Shown here: piece by piece, positions 27,896 through 37,537 of the stretch | Layout: each line of letters starts with the position of its first letter | Numbering within the stretch: position 1 is the first letter of the stretch | Position numbers and translations under genes: made by a program | Assembly (NCBI GenBank): GCA_027492035.1 | Contig: JAOZFT010000008.1 | Coordinates: 1-62,419, forward strand | Reading direction: 5' to 3' | Source: Thermoproteota archaeon | GTDB taxonomy: Archaea; Korarchaeota; JAOZGF01; JAOZFZ01 | DNA length: 62,419 nt | Notes under the pieces: model-generated | The model's database searches: none | Seen by the model: only the letters and a program-made list of their open reading frames with translations | Told to the model about the DNA's origin: nothing

Positions 27896-28384
27896 TTATT
27901 TTATTATTTCTAATTTAGTTATTCTTAGGTAACCTTTATCTTCCAGGTCCAGAATTCTGTCAAGAATTGTTGACATCGGGGTTTCTAAAGCATTGGAAGC
28001 TTCTATTAAGTTTATTTCGTTCTTATCGCTTAAGTAGGCAGATATGAGTAGATCGATTTCAGAGGGATTTTCTCCTTCCTCCTCCTTATTTGTGTACTCA
28101 TAATTAATTTTTAAATGAGGTGCAATTGCAAGGAATTCTGATTCTGAGTGGTAATAAAATAAGGCTATCAATAGACTTGAAATAAGCCCCAAGATTAAAA
28201 GGGCGTAAATTTGCCATGTAAATGCGTAATTAAGCATGGAAAGAGAGATTATTAGCGTTAAAATGAAAGTGAAAGTCCCTATTTCGAAACTTGAAATAAA
28301 GCATCTTTTTCTTCTCTTGTTATAAATTTCTTTAATTTGTTTGTTAACCATGGTTAGGTACTTCCTTCGGAGGATTTCCTCCAT
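27896..28384 (-). CDS. Two-pass membrane protein with a possible C-terminal winged-helix domain
   Basis: About 162 residues from the ATG at 28384 (an upstream TTG at 28417 would add 11 residues). A basic N-terminal stretch (KQIKEIYNKRRKR) is followed by two hydrophobic segments (about 35-80), an acidic linker, and a final 55 residues. That last part, with LLISAYLSDKNEINLIEASNAL and STILDRILDLEDKGYLRITK, has the helix-turn-helix-wing spacing of a small winged-helix domain. This would be a membrane-tethered one-component regulator or an adaptor. It sits 3' of the surface cluster on the same strand, with repeat copy 2 about 160 bases before its start. The family is not recognised. Confidence 0.55.
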   Translation of the reverse strand: MEEILRRKYLTMVNKQIKEIYNKRRKRCFISSFEIGTFTFILTLIISLSMLNYAFTWQIYALLILGLISSLLIALFYYHSESEFLAIAPHLKINYEYTNKEEEGENPSEIDLLISAYLSDKNEINLIEASNALETPMSTILDRILDLEDKGYLRITKLEIIK

Positions 28385-28546
28385 TTTAATGCATCTCTTT
28401 AGGTAGAGGGGCAACAATAAATTCTTCCTAAATGAAAAATTTTCAACATTAAAAAGGGCTATCTTGGATTATTGAGGGAAGTTGATCCTTAAATTTAAAT
28501 TTTACGTTTTTTAAAAAGCTCAGAAGAAAGTAGAGCTGATTTTCAG

Positions 28547-28586
28547 GACTTAAAGTAAGTATTTTAGGTAAATAAAGAATGTCTTC
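28547..28586. repeat. GACTTAAAGTA repeat, copy 2
   Basis: Reads GACTTAAAGTAAGTATTTTA then GGTAAATAAAGAATGT. It lies about 160 bases upstream of the minus-strand 173-codon gene and just past the end of the giant surface gene. It could be an operator shared with copy 3. Confidence 0.6.
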
Positions 28587-28693
28587 TTGTTTTTATTTTT
28601 AAGCAGCTGTCCAAAAATTCAAGAAAGTAACCTAAGAAAGTATGAATTATAAAAGGGTTAAATGTTAAAAAAAATATTTTCTTTACTAAAACT

Positions 28694-31600
28694 TCATTTA
28701 TTTCCTGTAAGATATTGTTGATAAGTTTGAGTTTTTAACCCCATTGCCTCAGCTATTTTCGTCACAGGAGAATTAACTAAAATAACTTGTTTAGCTTTCA
28801 CCTTTGAAGCTGCAATTAAGGCGCTGAGCTGCTCCGGGTTAAACCCTTCTCTTCGAAGGTAGTAAAGTAAAGCTGCATCTACACCTGAGAAGGGTATAAC
28901 TTGCACTAAACCGCCTGAAACCAGTTCATCTAGAACTGTTTTGAGGCTGCGATCCTTTAAAGCCTCAATAAGAGTGTACTCTGAAATAACTAAATTTGAA
29001 GTTTGTTCCAGGAAAGAAGCGAGAAGCTGCATGACATGAAGATTTTTTAGGGATTGATAATCTATCACTGTAAATTTCTTCCTCCTTTTCAAGGCAAAAA
29101 GGGATAATGGAGCTATTAAAGGAAAAACTGCAGCGAACGATGCATAAACTACAGGTTTTATAGCGGGTTGATGCACTGCAGCTGAAGCCAAGCCAATAGG
29201 TAAAGTGGGGGAGGGGGAAGGAATAGGAGAGGTAATGGGGGAAGGAGTGGGAGAGGGGGAAGGAGTAGGAGAAAAAGGAGGGGGGGTATAGGGAGGAGGT
29301 GGGGTAGCTGGGGAAGGTGAAGGGATAGTGGGGGTAGGAGTTTTTGGAGGCGGCGAGGTGAGAGGAGGTGGAGGGACAGGTGGAGTTGTTTTTATACAGG
29401 TGATTTGAGGTTCCTTTACGACTCCACTTAAGAAATAAGTGTTTTTAATTACTTCATGTAAAGATACAGATGTTCCATGAATTAAGGGTTGAACAGTGTA
29501 GTTTACAAGTGCGTAATAAATTGGGGTGTAATTGGTTGGGGTTATGTCGGAGTAAGTGTTAGAGTACCATTTTTCTCCAGGTTTAATTAACACGTTTGGG
29601 TTCTCTTGAAAAATTAACCTGCCTGAAATATTTTTTTCCCTTACGGAAACTTCACTTATATTGTATGAAATTTCTTCAGCTGTGTTTATTACTGAAACGT
29701 TAACTTCCCACCCATTACTTATTTTCTTTTTAGTTAAGCATATGTCAGCGGGACCTACTGCCTTAACGGATTTAATTCTTTCTCCAAGTAAGGTTTCATT
29801 GTTTCTGTAACTCAAATAAGCTGCAGGTAAGGTTGCGTTGAAGGAGGGGGTGAGAATTAGGTTTAAAGTTAATGATTCACTACTTCCCTTCTTTGACGAA
29901 GCCATACTCCAATTAATTTGGTGAGTAGTGTAAGAAAGAACCCCTTTCGTGACAGTTGCTGAAGCAATTTTCACCCAGGAGGGGAACTCTTTGAAGTAAC
30001 TAACATTTTCAATGTCTTGGAAGGTATTAATTTCCACGTTTAATTGACCTTTCCTCTCTTCTCCACAAATTGATGGAGAGAAAGAAAGGAATTCATAAAC
30101 ATTTAGAGGAACTACTGCATATTTAGGGTCGATTTGATATTTCCACCTAACATAATCGCCTGGCCTCAAATTATTAATGTGGAGAGGAGGAGGTACTGGC
30201 GTGTTTGAGGGGGAGGGGTAGTCGAGGTAAAAAGTTACGCCGGTATTGTTAATTTTTACCCATATGTCTGAAAGCGTGTCATTCGTCGGGTTCGAAACTG
30301 TTAAGAAACCGAAAAGTTTGGAGATGTGGAAGGAACCGTCTGGGTAAAAGGTTGCATCCAAATATTCTCTGATTTCCAAGTGGAGGTAGTTGTTTGGGGA
30401 TCCTTTAACTGAAGGAATAAACATGAAAGAAAGTGTGGCAGGCAAAATAAAAAACAAGACTTTATATAACACTTTACATTTCCCTTTTCTTCTCCTTAAT
30501 TGCTTTAAAGAAATTAAAAATAGGGAAAGAGAAAGTGGGAAAATGGTTTCAGTTAACTGCATAAATTTCCTTTCTTCATGTGTCATTTCTTTAACTTCTT
30601 CTTCAATTTTAGGGTCTAAACCTACTTCATAAGCCTTTAAGGTGAAGTATTGTGAGGGACAGGTTGAGGCAGTTAATGTGTAGTTTATGACTTTGAAATT
30701 GTTGGGGTAGGTGTTACCTAAAAAGGAAATGTTCCAGTAATAAATTGTTCCGTCTGTAGTGGATAGGCTTCCGTTATAGTTAGGTTGAGGGTTAACGACA
30801 AGGAAGCCTGAAGGCGCAAAATCGTAAACTACAGCGTTGTAAAGGGGGGTGCCAGCGAAGTTAGTTATGTTCAATGAAACATTGTAACTGCAAGGGTTCA
30901 CTCCTTCCTTCACTGACTTCTTAACACTTAAATTGTAGAGTATTTGTTGAATTCGGTAATTTAAACTGAACTCCGAAGTTCCGTTCCCGGGCAAAGTAGC
31001 TGTGGAAGTCACCCAATCCCCAACTTCAACTCCTTTACCTGTAACGTTTATTTCACAGTTGAAAGAGTTATTGGAGGGGTAAGTTGTACAGTTCCCTAAA
31101 TAAATTAATCCTTCACCGTGGTAAGGAGAAGCGTCGTTTGTGACGCCTGGGTTTGGATTATTTGAACCATTAAATGTGGAGAGATAGAATTCAATGGTTG
31201 AGTTAGCGAAAACAGATTGCGAGGGATAAAGACCAACAAATCCTTTCACATACAGAAAGTTTTTACTTAAATAAATAGATGAAATGTTTGGAAAGTCCAT
31301 GCCGTTGTTAGGTTGACTTGTATTTAGTAACCCGTCATTGTTTGTGACACCGTCTCCTTTAACGCTTCCAGATGAATCGTCACATAAATCTATACCGAGG
31401 CCTGTGTTATTGTAGAAGGCGTTACGGGTTATTGTTACATTGAAGCTGTTCCCGTAACTTGAAATTCTCCAATTAGAAACTATTAAACCAACTAGGTTGT
31501 CATGTAAAACATTGTTCTCCACTCTTACATTTCTGCAGCCCCTGTCAACTAAAACTCCGTAACCTGAACTGTTAACGACGGTGTTGTTTAAAAAGTAAAC

Positions 31601-34600
31601 ATTTCTTAAATTTCCCAGTAATTCAACAGCCCCACCGTCTAAACGGGAAGTGTCAGCTTCACAGTCCCTAATAAGGTTGTACTCTACAGTTACATTGTTT
31701 CCTTGTAAAAGGTCAATAGCTTCACTTGTTTTACTTGAACCCATGTTAGCTTCAAATAATTCACAATACTTAACTTCTAAATTGTTTCCTCCCCCTCTCA
31801 CTAAACCCCAGGAGGAGTAGCCAATATAGGACCCTGTAACTTTTATGTTTTGGTTGTTGACATAAATTATTTCACGTGAAGCACTTGGTTGCCCTGGATA
31901 ACTACCATCTGCCCTAACACCTAGTAAACATCCTTTAATCTGAGACCCTGCTCCATTTAAATAAATTAAACTTGTTACTCCAGTGAAACCGTAAACTGAA
32001 ACGTTTACAAGTAAAAAGTTAGCTCCATCCACTCTTAAACCATAGGAACCTGAAACGTCTATGTTGATTTCTATTTCAGGTTTACTGTAAAAGGGAAGTT
32101 TTTCCTCATCCCCTGTATTTGGTTCAACGTCCCCTCCTATACCTACGGTTCCTCCACTGCCAATTACTCCTTTATTGGTATCCACCCAGTTAAACAATGA
32201 ATTAAACACTGTACCATTAACCACTGTCCCTGAATCTTCAACGTAAGGGAGCCCCCCAACAGTTGAGTTAAGATTTATTCTCCACCATTTATGCTGGATA
32301 TCCTGGACAACGTTAGGGTTCACCATCATCACAAACCAGCTTCTGTCAGGGCCGGTTATAGCGTTAGAATTGATTATGAATTGTCTAAAAGACCCTTGAA
32401 CTGTCCTTGGCTCTGTTGGAGAATCATCAGCATCTCTAGTGTTCACTATCACGTCAAAACTAAAACCAAAATCCACATTTGGTATATAGCATTTAGTGGC
32501 GTTAATAAAAGATACATGCTCATAATGGTTGAAAGATGCGTTTACACTGGAGGAGTTCCAGTAATCACTTACTTCAGGGTCAACCCCGCCAAATTCTGAG
32601 CCGCAATTCAATGTTGAACCTGTGTAATTGCATCCGTAGGTTTGTTCAGCCCAAACATAGGTTTGATCATAGCCTGAATTGTAGCCGTTATTTGCAGGGG
32701 CAGGTTTTACATCTCTCGAATTCACAGTCACAAAGTAGACTCCAGTTTTTTTAACAAAAACAATGTAGTAACCTGTTGAATTAGTGGTTGCATTATAAAC
32801 ATTTACATCTCCGCCGTCAAGTGTTCCGTCTCCATCATCTACGAAAACCCTTACTTCAACACCAGATTTACCCTCGTCACCGGGTTCAAAAGGGTCTCCC
32901 CTGGAGTCAGAGTCCTCAAAAACCCTGCCCTCAATCTGGCAAAGGACAGTGAAGTTAGTTTCATCTATGTTGAAATACGTTGTGTAGTTTTCAGGGTCCG
33001 TAGGTCTCCCAGGGATATGGATTAAACCGTTCTTTGAAGGATCAATTGTAGAGGTTGACAAATCTTTAGCGTAAACTTTAACCTCCCATTCTCCGCATGG
33101 ATCAGAGGGTTTTATTACGTAAACGTTACTGTTTGTGAATACGCCATCTCCTGCTGTCACGTCTCCATGCGTGCCGTCATCATATAGAGTCGCAGTAGTT
33201 TTAATATTTCCTTCGGAATCAATAACTTCAGCTATTATACTTCTAGTAGGAGCTGCATCAACCGCAGCTGTAACATTAACAACATCTCCATAAGTGTAGT
33301 TCCCTTTTGGAGAGGTTAGGTTAACACCAAACCCCTCAGCCATAGCAGCTTGAAGAGTTGCGGTAACTGGGCACCAAACAACGTCGTCAATATATACCCA
33401 AGTTTTATAGTAAGGGTCATAATATGTGTGAAGGTTAAAGTAAACCCTTAAGGTTTGGCCTGCATAAGGAGATAAACTGTAGAGATAAGTTAACCAGCCT
33501 GAATCAGCGTAATAACCATAACTCCAACCTGGGTTTGGGTTGTATCCTGAAATCAATGTAGCCAACACCGTGTTGCTTGTATCTCTTAATGTCACTGTTA
33601 AGTAGTCATAGTATGCTGAGTCCCAACTTTCAACGCGGTAAGAGAAATATAGGTTTCCACCATCCGAAGGAACAGTAAATTGGTAGTATGCCCAAGTGTT
33701 TTCACCATTAGGTGTCAAATCTTCATCATTGTCTCTGTAACCCATCAAGAGAGAGTAATTTCCAGTGTAGGGGGCTCCGCTGTCTATTATTGGTGAAGGG
33801 GAACCATAATTGTCGTATACAGTATATGGCCCTCTTGGACTAGCTTCTATTTGTGAATTAATGTTAGGTGGGTTTCTGCCATAAACCCAATAAGAAAGAC
33901 TTCCTGATTCCAGACCTGTATTTAAAGTGTCAAGGCTTGTTTTCGCTCCATTTTCCAGTATGTCAAAGTAAATGTAATAAGTTGTTGCTGAAGGTAGGTT
34001 TTTATCTAAAATGAACCTTACAGTTCCTACTCCGTTACTTACGGGTATGTATTCTTGGGAAGGCACCAAGTTGCCTTCATCATTAATTACCCTTACCGAA
34101 TTCGGGTCAAAAGTCCCTGTTATGTTAAGTCTACTAAGCAAATTACTAAAGTTAACATAAACTGTTATCACGTGGTTTTGCTGCGTTGAAGGTATTGACA
34201 CAGGCACTCTGTAGTGCCAGTCTTCACCGTTGTTAGGACCATCAGGGTCCCACCATTCCGGGACATTGTAGAGGATGTAATAGTACCTGTTTGGGTCGTC
34301 ATAAAAAATTACTTCATTCCCTTCCTGAACCCAAATTTTTATTTCTTCTACTACGTTACCAACTTTTTTAAAAACCTTGAACGCCTGTGCACCCCTCGGT
34401 AGGTAAGCTTTTAACCTAACCCATTTATTCCTTGTTTTGTTTTCAAGAATCACTGTGACTTTCTTGTTAAGAAGGTCTATTACTTGGTGAACCTTAATTT
34501 CTCTCTTCCCCATTATTAATTTTTCAATTAGTAGATTGCAGTTGCTTGGAACAAAGATTGATCCGTTAAATATTTTTATCCTTGCTCTCCCAATTAGGAG

Positions 34601-36706
34601 GTGCGTTCCGTAACTTTTTAGGAGGGTGAGGTTTAGGATGCCTTGTGTAGTGTTTAAAAGTGTAACTTGCCATATTGCATTAATGCCTGAAGCGTTAAGT
34701 TTATTTATGAGCTTAAGTGAAGCATGTTTTTCTACTTTCAGTTTTTGAATTTTCCTAGGTTTTGAGACAACACCACCAATAATAGATGTTATTACGCCAT
34801 TTTCTTTCTTATCTAAGTCCCCATATTTCCCATCTGTTAAATTCACTTTGATCGATGAACTATTTATTTTAAAGAACCTTACAATGCTTAAATTCCTTTT
34901 TTTAGGGTCGTAAACTTTAACTCCGGAAATGTTTAATGGGAAATTTATTAGTAAAGAGACATTACCCCCCCTCTTCATTTTTACAATTAACTTAAATAAG
35001 CCTAAAGGGAACTCCTCCTTTCCCCAAGTTAAATTTGTTAATGAGTAGTTTAAGTGTTTAAGGGAGAGGATTGTTCCCTCCAAGGCTTTAAATTGGACAA
35101 GGTGCCCTTTAATACGTGGTTTTGTGGTTTTGGGTTTAAGTTCTAGAACCTCCAGCGAAGTTACTCTTGAGACCGTACAACCTTTTCTACTTACATTTAC
35201 TAGGATTAGGTAGCTTCCAGGTTTGAGTTTGCCAAGTTTTAAAGAAAAACTGCCGTTAGTAAGAAATTTTCCTCTCTTAATTATTAAATTTTCCTCCTTT
35301 TCTTTAACAAAATAGGTTACGTCGAGTTTCAGGGGTTTATTTGTTGAAACAAACCCCTTAAGAGTAACTGATTTATTCTTCGGAACACTTAATTTCTTTG
35401 GTAAAAAGAAAGTGAAGTTACACGGCGTAGTTGGGGGACGAGACTTGACAATCAACGTAGTTTTGAGTGAAGATTTTAGAGAGAACCAGCTTGAATTAAT
35501 TAATAAAGTGTAGTTTCCAGTTGTTAAATTTATTTTAAAAACAGCTTCCCCGTTTAAGGTTTCCCCCTTTAACTTATATTCCTTATTTTTGTTGTAGATT
35601 AAAACTGAAACGTTTGCTTTATCTACTAAACCTGAAGAAACTCTTTGAACAATTACTTTTAAAGTTTCTTCACCTGTGAACATTTTTTCCGGTAAATGGA
35701 CGTAAGTTTTTAATATATCCACAGTAAATTGTACGGAGCAATTTTTTCTCTTCTTCTCACTTAAAGCTTCAGCGTAAACACGGTATTTCCCAAGAGAAAC
35801 TGAACTGTTTAAGTTATAAAGGGAGTAATACGTTAGGTTTGTTAATTTAATGGGTTTTACGTTTATTTCTCTTCCATCAGGGGTTTTAATTTTAATAAGT
35901 AGTTTGTAAACTTCTTTTGTGGAGTTAATTAATAGTTTAACTGTTTCCCCAGGTGAATACGTTAGTTTATTTGTTTTTATTGTGAGTTTAAATGGTTTGG
36001 GAGGTTGCTTTGTTTGGTTAAGTGACGCATTAATACTTGCGGAAAAACTTCCCTTTATTCCCCTTTCATCAATTACTTCCCCGGTGAGGTGGTAATAATT
36101 GTCAGTTAAATTATTTAATAACAAGAAGGTTTCTCCATTCTCTATTTCCAGACTAAAGGATTTCTTTTGAGATTTGGAAGTTAAGGTTAGGTTTATTTTT
36201 CCGTTAACTTTTTCCTGGGTTAAATAGTCTTCAGCAAAGAATTTAACAAGCCAGGCAATAACGTTTTTCCGTGAAACTTTGACCTTGGCTTTTAGGGAAG
36301 TTATTGTGAAGGAAGTTGAAGTTAACTCCTCTTCCCCTATTTTTAAAGTTGCAGCATATCTTCCTAAAACTATATTTGATGAGAAATTTGTAACTGCCTC
36401 AAAAAGTGTTTCATTTATTTCTTTCAAGCATAAAATAAACGATTTGTTCAGCGGAGAAACTATTTCAATGTAACTCTCGTTTAAGGTTTTATTTTCCATG
36501 TTTAAAAGATAAGTTAGGTTTCCTGAAACGAATACCCTTATTTCGTCGAAGGGGTTGTAGAAACGTTTTTCAGGGTAAATTTCCAAGTTAATTATGGGTT
36601 GAGAGTAACTTAAATTGTTAATTAAAGAAATGAGAAGTATGGAGACAAGGAGAGAATGAACAATTCTTTTCTGTATTTTTTTGAGTTTAGAAACGTGAAT
36701 AAACAA
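28694..36706 (-). CDS. Giant multidomain surface protein (2670 residues), apparent in-frame fusion of two surface proteins
   Basis: TTG start with AGGAGG six bases upstream. Residues 10-35 are a signal peptide. About 40-800: repeated macroglobulin-like/Ig-like beta domains (for example KLTYSPGETVKL). About 828-915: a DUF2341-like segment starting WHYRVPV. About 925-1120: a jelly-roll-like domain rich in Tyr/Trp. About 1120-1215: a domain ending in DDGTHGDVTAGDGVF. About 1255-1345: an SdrD-B-like carrier domain (DSDSRGDPFEPGDEG). About 1400-1800: a right-handed beta-helix region with many NN/NV turns. About 1920-2040: DUF11-like. At 2050-2072 lies a hydrophobic segment plus LRRRKGK, then a second signal-peptide-like segment at 2079-2101 and a new ectodomain. 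After that come a Pro/Ser/Thr-rich linker (about 2440-2505), a membrane helix (about 2512-2535) and a cytoplasmic domain of about 120 residues that resembles a degenerate PIN fold. It is the last gene of the minus-strand trio. Confidence 0.8.
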   Translation of the reverse strand: MFIHVSKLKKIQKRIVHSLLVSILLISLINNLSYSQPIINLEIYPEKRFYNPFDEIRVFVSGNLTYLLNMENKTLNESYIEIVSPLNKSFILCLKEINETLFEAVTNFSSNIVLGRYAATLKIGEEELTSTSFTITSLKAKVKVSRKNVIAWLVKFFAEDYLTQEKVNGKINLTLTSKSQKKSFSLEIENGETFLLLNNLTDNYYHLTGEVIDERGIKGSFSASINASLNQTKQPPKPFKLTIKTNKLTYSPGETVKLLINSTKEVYKLLIKIKTPDGREINVKPIKLTNLTYYSLYNLNSSVSLGKYRVYAEALSEKKRKNCSVQFTVDILKTYVHLPEKMFTGEETLKVIVQRVSSGLVDKANVSVLIYNKNKEYKLKGETLNGEAVFKINLTTGNYTLLINSSWFSLKSSLKTTLIVKSRPPTTPCNFTFFLPKKLSVPKNKSVTLKGFVSTNKPLKLDVTYFVKEKEENLIIKRGKFLTNGSFSLKLGKLKPGSYLILVNVSRKGCTVSRVTSLEVLELKPKTTKPRIKGHLVQFKALEGTILSLKHLNYSLTNLTWGKEEFPLGLFKLIVKMKRGGNVSLLINFPLNISGVKVYDPKKRNLSIVRFFKINSSSIKVNLTDGKYGDLDKKENGVITSIIGGVVSKPRKIQKLKVEKHASLKLINKLNASGINAIWQVTLLNTTQGILNLTLLKSYGTHLLIGRARIKIFNGSIFVPSNCNLLIEKLIMGKREIKVHQVIDLLNKKVTVILENKTRNKWVRLKAYLPRGAQAFKVFKKVGNVVEEIKIWVQEGNEVIFYDDPNRYYYILYNVPEWWDPDGPNNGEDWHYRVPVSIPSTQQNHVITVYVNFSNLLSRLNITGTFDPNSVRVINDEGNLVPSQEYIPVSNGVGTVRFILDKNLPSATTYYIYFDILENGAKTSLDTLNTGLESGSLSYWVYGRNPPNINSQIEASPRGPYTVYDNYGSPSPIIDSGAPYTGNYSLLMGYRDNDEDLTPNGENTWAYYQFTVPSDGGNLYFSYRVESWDSAYYDYLTVTLRDTSNTVLATLISGYNPNPGWSYGYYADSGWLTYLYSLSPYAGQTLRVYFNLHTYYDPYYKTWVYIDDVVWCPVTATLQAAMAEGFGVNLTSPKGNYTYGDVVNVTAAVDAAPTRSIIAEVIDSEGNIKTTATLYDDGTHGDVTAGDGVFTNSNVYVIKPSDPCGEWEVKVYAKDLSTSTIDPSKNGLIHIPGRPTDPENYTTYFNIDETNFTVLCQIEGRVFEDSDSRGDPFEPGDEGKSGVEVRVFVDDGDGTLDGGDVNVYNATTNSTGYYIVFVKKTGVYFVTVNSRDVKPAPANNGYNSGYDQTYVWAEQTYGCNYTGSTLNCGSEFGGVDPEVSDYWNSSSVNASFNHYEHVSFINATKCYIPNVDFGFSFDVIVNTRDADDSPTEPRTVQGSFRQFIINSNAITGPDRSWFVMMVNPNVVQDIQHKWWRINLNSTVGGLPYVEDSGTVVNGTVFNSLFNWVDTNKGVIGSGGTVGIGGDVEPNTGDEEKLPFYSKPEIEINIDVSGSYGLRVDGANFLLVNVSVYGFTGVTSLIYLNGAGSQIKGCLLGVRADGSYPGQPSASREIIYVNNQNIKVTGSYIGYSSWGLVRGGGNNLEVKYCELFEANMGSSKTSEAIDLLQGNNVTVEYNLIRDCEADTSRLDGGAVELLGNLRNVYFLNNTVVNSSGYGVLVDRGCRNVRVENNVLHDNLVGLIVSNWRISSYGNSFNVTITRNAFYNNTGLGIDLCDDSSGSVKGDGVTNNDGLLNTSQPNNGMDFPNISSIYLSKNFLYVKGFVGLYPSQSVFANSTIEFYLSTFNGSNNPNPGVTNDASPYHGEGLIYLGNCTTYPSNNSFNCEINVTGKGVEVGDWVTSTATLPGNGTSEFSLNYRIQQILYNLSVKKSVKEGVNPCSYNVSLNITNFAGTPLYNAVVYDFAPSGFLVVNPQPNYNGSLSTTDGTIYYWNISFLGNTYPNNFKVINYTLTASTCPSQYFTLKAYEVGLDPKIEEEVKEMTHEERKFMQLTETIFPLSLSLFLISLKQLRRRKGKCKVLYKVLFFILPATLSFMFIPSVKGSPNNYLHLEIREYLDATFYPDGSFHISKLFGFLTVSNPTNDTLSDIWVKINNTGVTFYLDYPSPSNTPVPPPLHINNLRPGDYVRWKYQIDPKYAVVPLNVYEFLSFSPSICGEERKGQLNVEINTFQDIENVSYFKEFPSWVKIASATVTKGVLSYTTHQINWSMASSKKGSSESLTLNLILTPSFNATLPAAYLSYRNNETLLGERIKSVKAVGPADICLTKKKISNGWEVNVSVINTAEEISYNISEVSVREKNISGRLIFQENPNVLIKPGEKWYSNTYSDITPTNYTPIYYALVNYTVQPLIHGTSVSLHEVIKNTYFLSGVVKEPQITCIKTTPPVPPPPLTSPPPKTPTPTIPSPSPATPPPPYTPPPFSPTPSPSPTPSPITSPIPSPSPTLPIGLASAAVHQPAIKPVVYASFAAVFPLIAPLSLFALKRRKKFTVIDYQSLKNLHVMQLLASFLEQTSNLVISEYTLIEALKDRSLKTVLDELVSGGLVQVIPFSGVDAALLYYLRREGFNPEQLSALIAASKVKAKQVILVNSPVTKIAEAMGLKTQTYQQYLTGNK
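30470..30505 (-). promoter_or_regulatory. Possible internal translation start (GTG at 30472) inside the giant surface gene
   Basis: On the minus strand the sequence AAGGAGAAGAAAAGGG precedes an in-frame GTG (codon 2079) that opens a signal-peptide-like run, VLYKVLFFILPATLSFMF. AAGGG sits about nine bases before this GTG and AAGGAG about eighteen. No stop codon separates it from the preceding membrane anchor. A separate second protein could therefore be initiated here; whether it is cannot be told from sequence. Confidence 0.4.
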
Positions 36707-36764
36707 CTAAACCTCCTTTTTTACTTATCCATTGCTTTTTAGAAAATTGTCTCTTTTTATTTAT

Positions 36765-37520
36765 TTATAGTTTTTTTAAGATTTTTCTGTAAATAAGTAG
36801 AGTTATTCCAGTTAGGAGTATTGTGCACCAAAAAAGGATATAGCCTTGTAAAGGCAAGAGTGGGAAGGGGAATTTACTGAATTCACAGTTCACTTTAATT
36901 CTTTCACCAGGTTCAAAATTGGTTATTTTTAAAGTGCCACCGTGAACTAATTGCTTGGAGCTGTAAGTGAAATGGTACCCCCTCGGTAGGTGAAGAATAA
37001 TTTCCCCATTTTTTATTTCTGAAGAAAAGGGCCCTATTTCAAAATTTAACTCGTTAAAAATTAATCCTTCAGCCACTATCCCCCTAACCATCAACGTTAC
37101 TTGGAAGGGGTATTCTCCGTTAGGTTCTATTGGGTCCCAAAGGGAATACCTTACCGCAACATTTCCTTTGCTACGTAAAACAATTGCTTCCTTTTCCTGT
37201 TTTGTTTCTGGGTTTTCAGCTGAAACCTTTTTAACTGTTAAACTGCTTCCCTTGATGAAGGGACTTAATGTGAAACCTGTTTCTTTACATGAAATATTTA
37301 TTATGCCATAACCTGGAACCACGTGCACGTTTGCAGTGTTTTTGTAGACACCGTAAAAAATGATTTGGGCTGAATTGTTTTCGAAAAAGAAAATATTGAT
37401 GCTTAATTTTTCGATTTTTAAGGGGTTAAGTTCATTTTGTGAAAAACTAGTCTGGGGAATTAGAAGCAATAAAAAAAGTAGGGTGGAGAAGGTGGCAACC
37501 CCTATTTTTCCCCTTTTCAC
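36765..37520 (-). CDS. Surface protein with signal peptide and C-terminal membrane anchor
   Basis: A 251-residue protein: signal peptide at about 5-28 ending TSFSQ, a beta-rich exterior part, and a C-terminal hydrophobic segment (about 222-245) closed by a basic tail RKILKKL. GTG start preceded by AAGAGGTA. It lies 17 bases after the 742-codon-class gene and 58 bases before the giant gene, so the three form one operon. The exterior resembles a single beta-sandwich pair with an LPRGYHF segment; no named domain is recognised. Confidence 0.7.
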   Translation of the reverse strand: MKRGKIGVATFSTLLFLLLLIPQTSFSQNELNPLKIEKLSINIFFFENNSAQIIFYGVYKNTANVHVVPGYGIINISCKETGFTLSPFIKGSSLTVKKVSAENPETKQEKEAIVLRSKGNVAVRYSLWDPIEPNGEYPFQVTLMVRGIVAEGLIFNELNFEIGPFSSEIKNGEIILHLPRGYHFTYSSKQLVHGGTLKITNFEPGERIKVNCEFSKFPFPLLPLQGYILFWCTILLTGITLLIYRKILKKL

Positions 37521-37537
37521 TTACCTCTTCCTCTTCC

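Noticed and set aside
30390-30632. Plus-strand 80-codon frame inside the giant surface gene
   Set aside because: It is antisense to the surface protein's membrane segments and has no ribosome site; it is a mirror of coding sequence.
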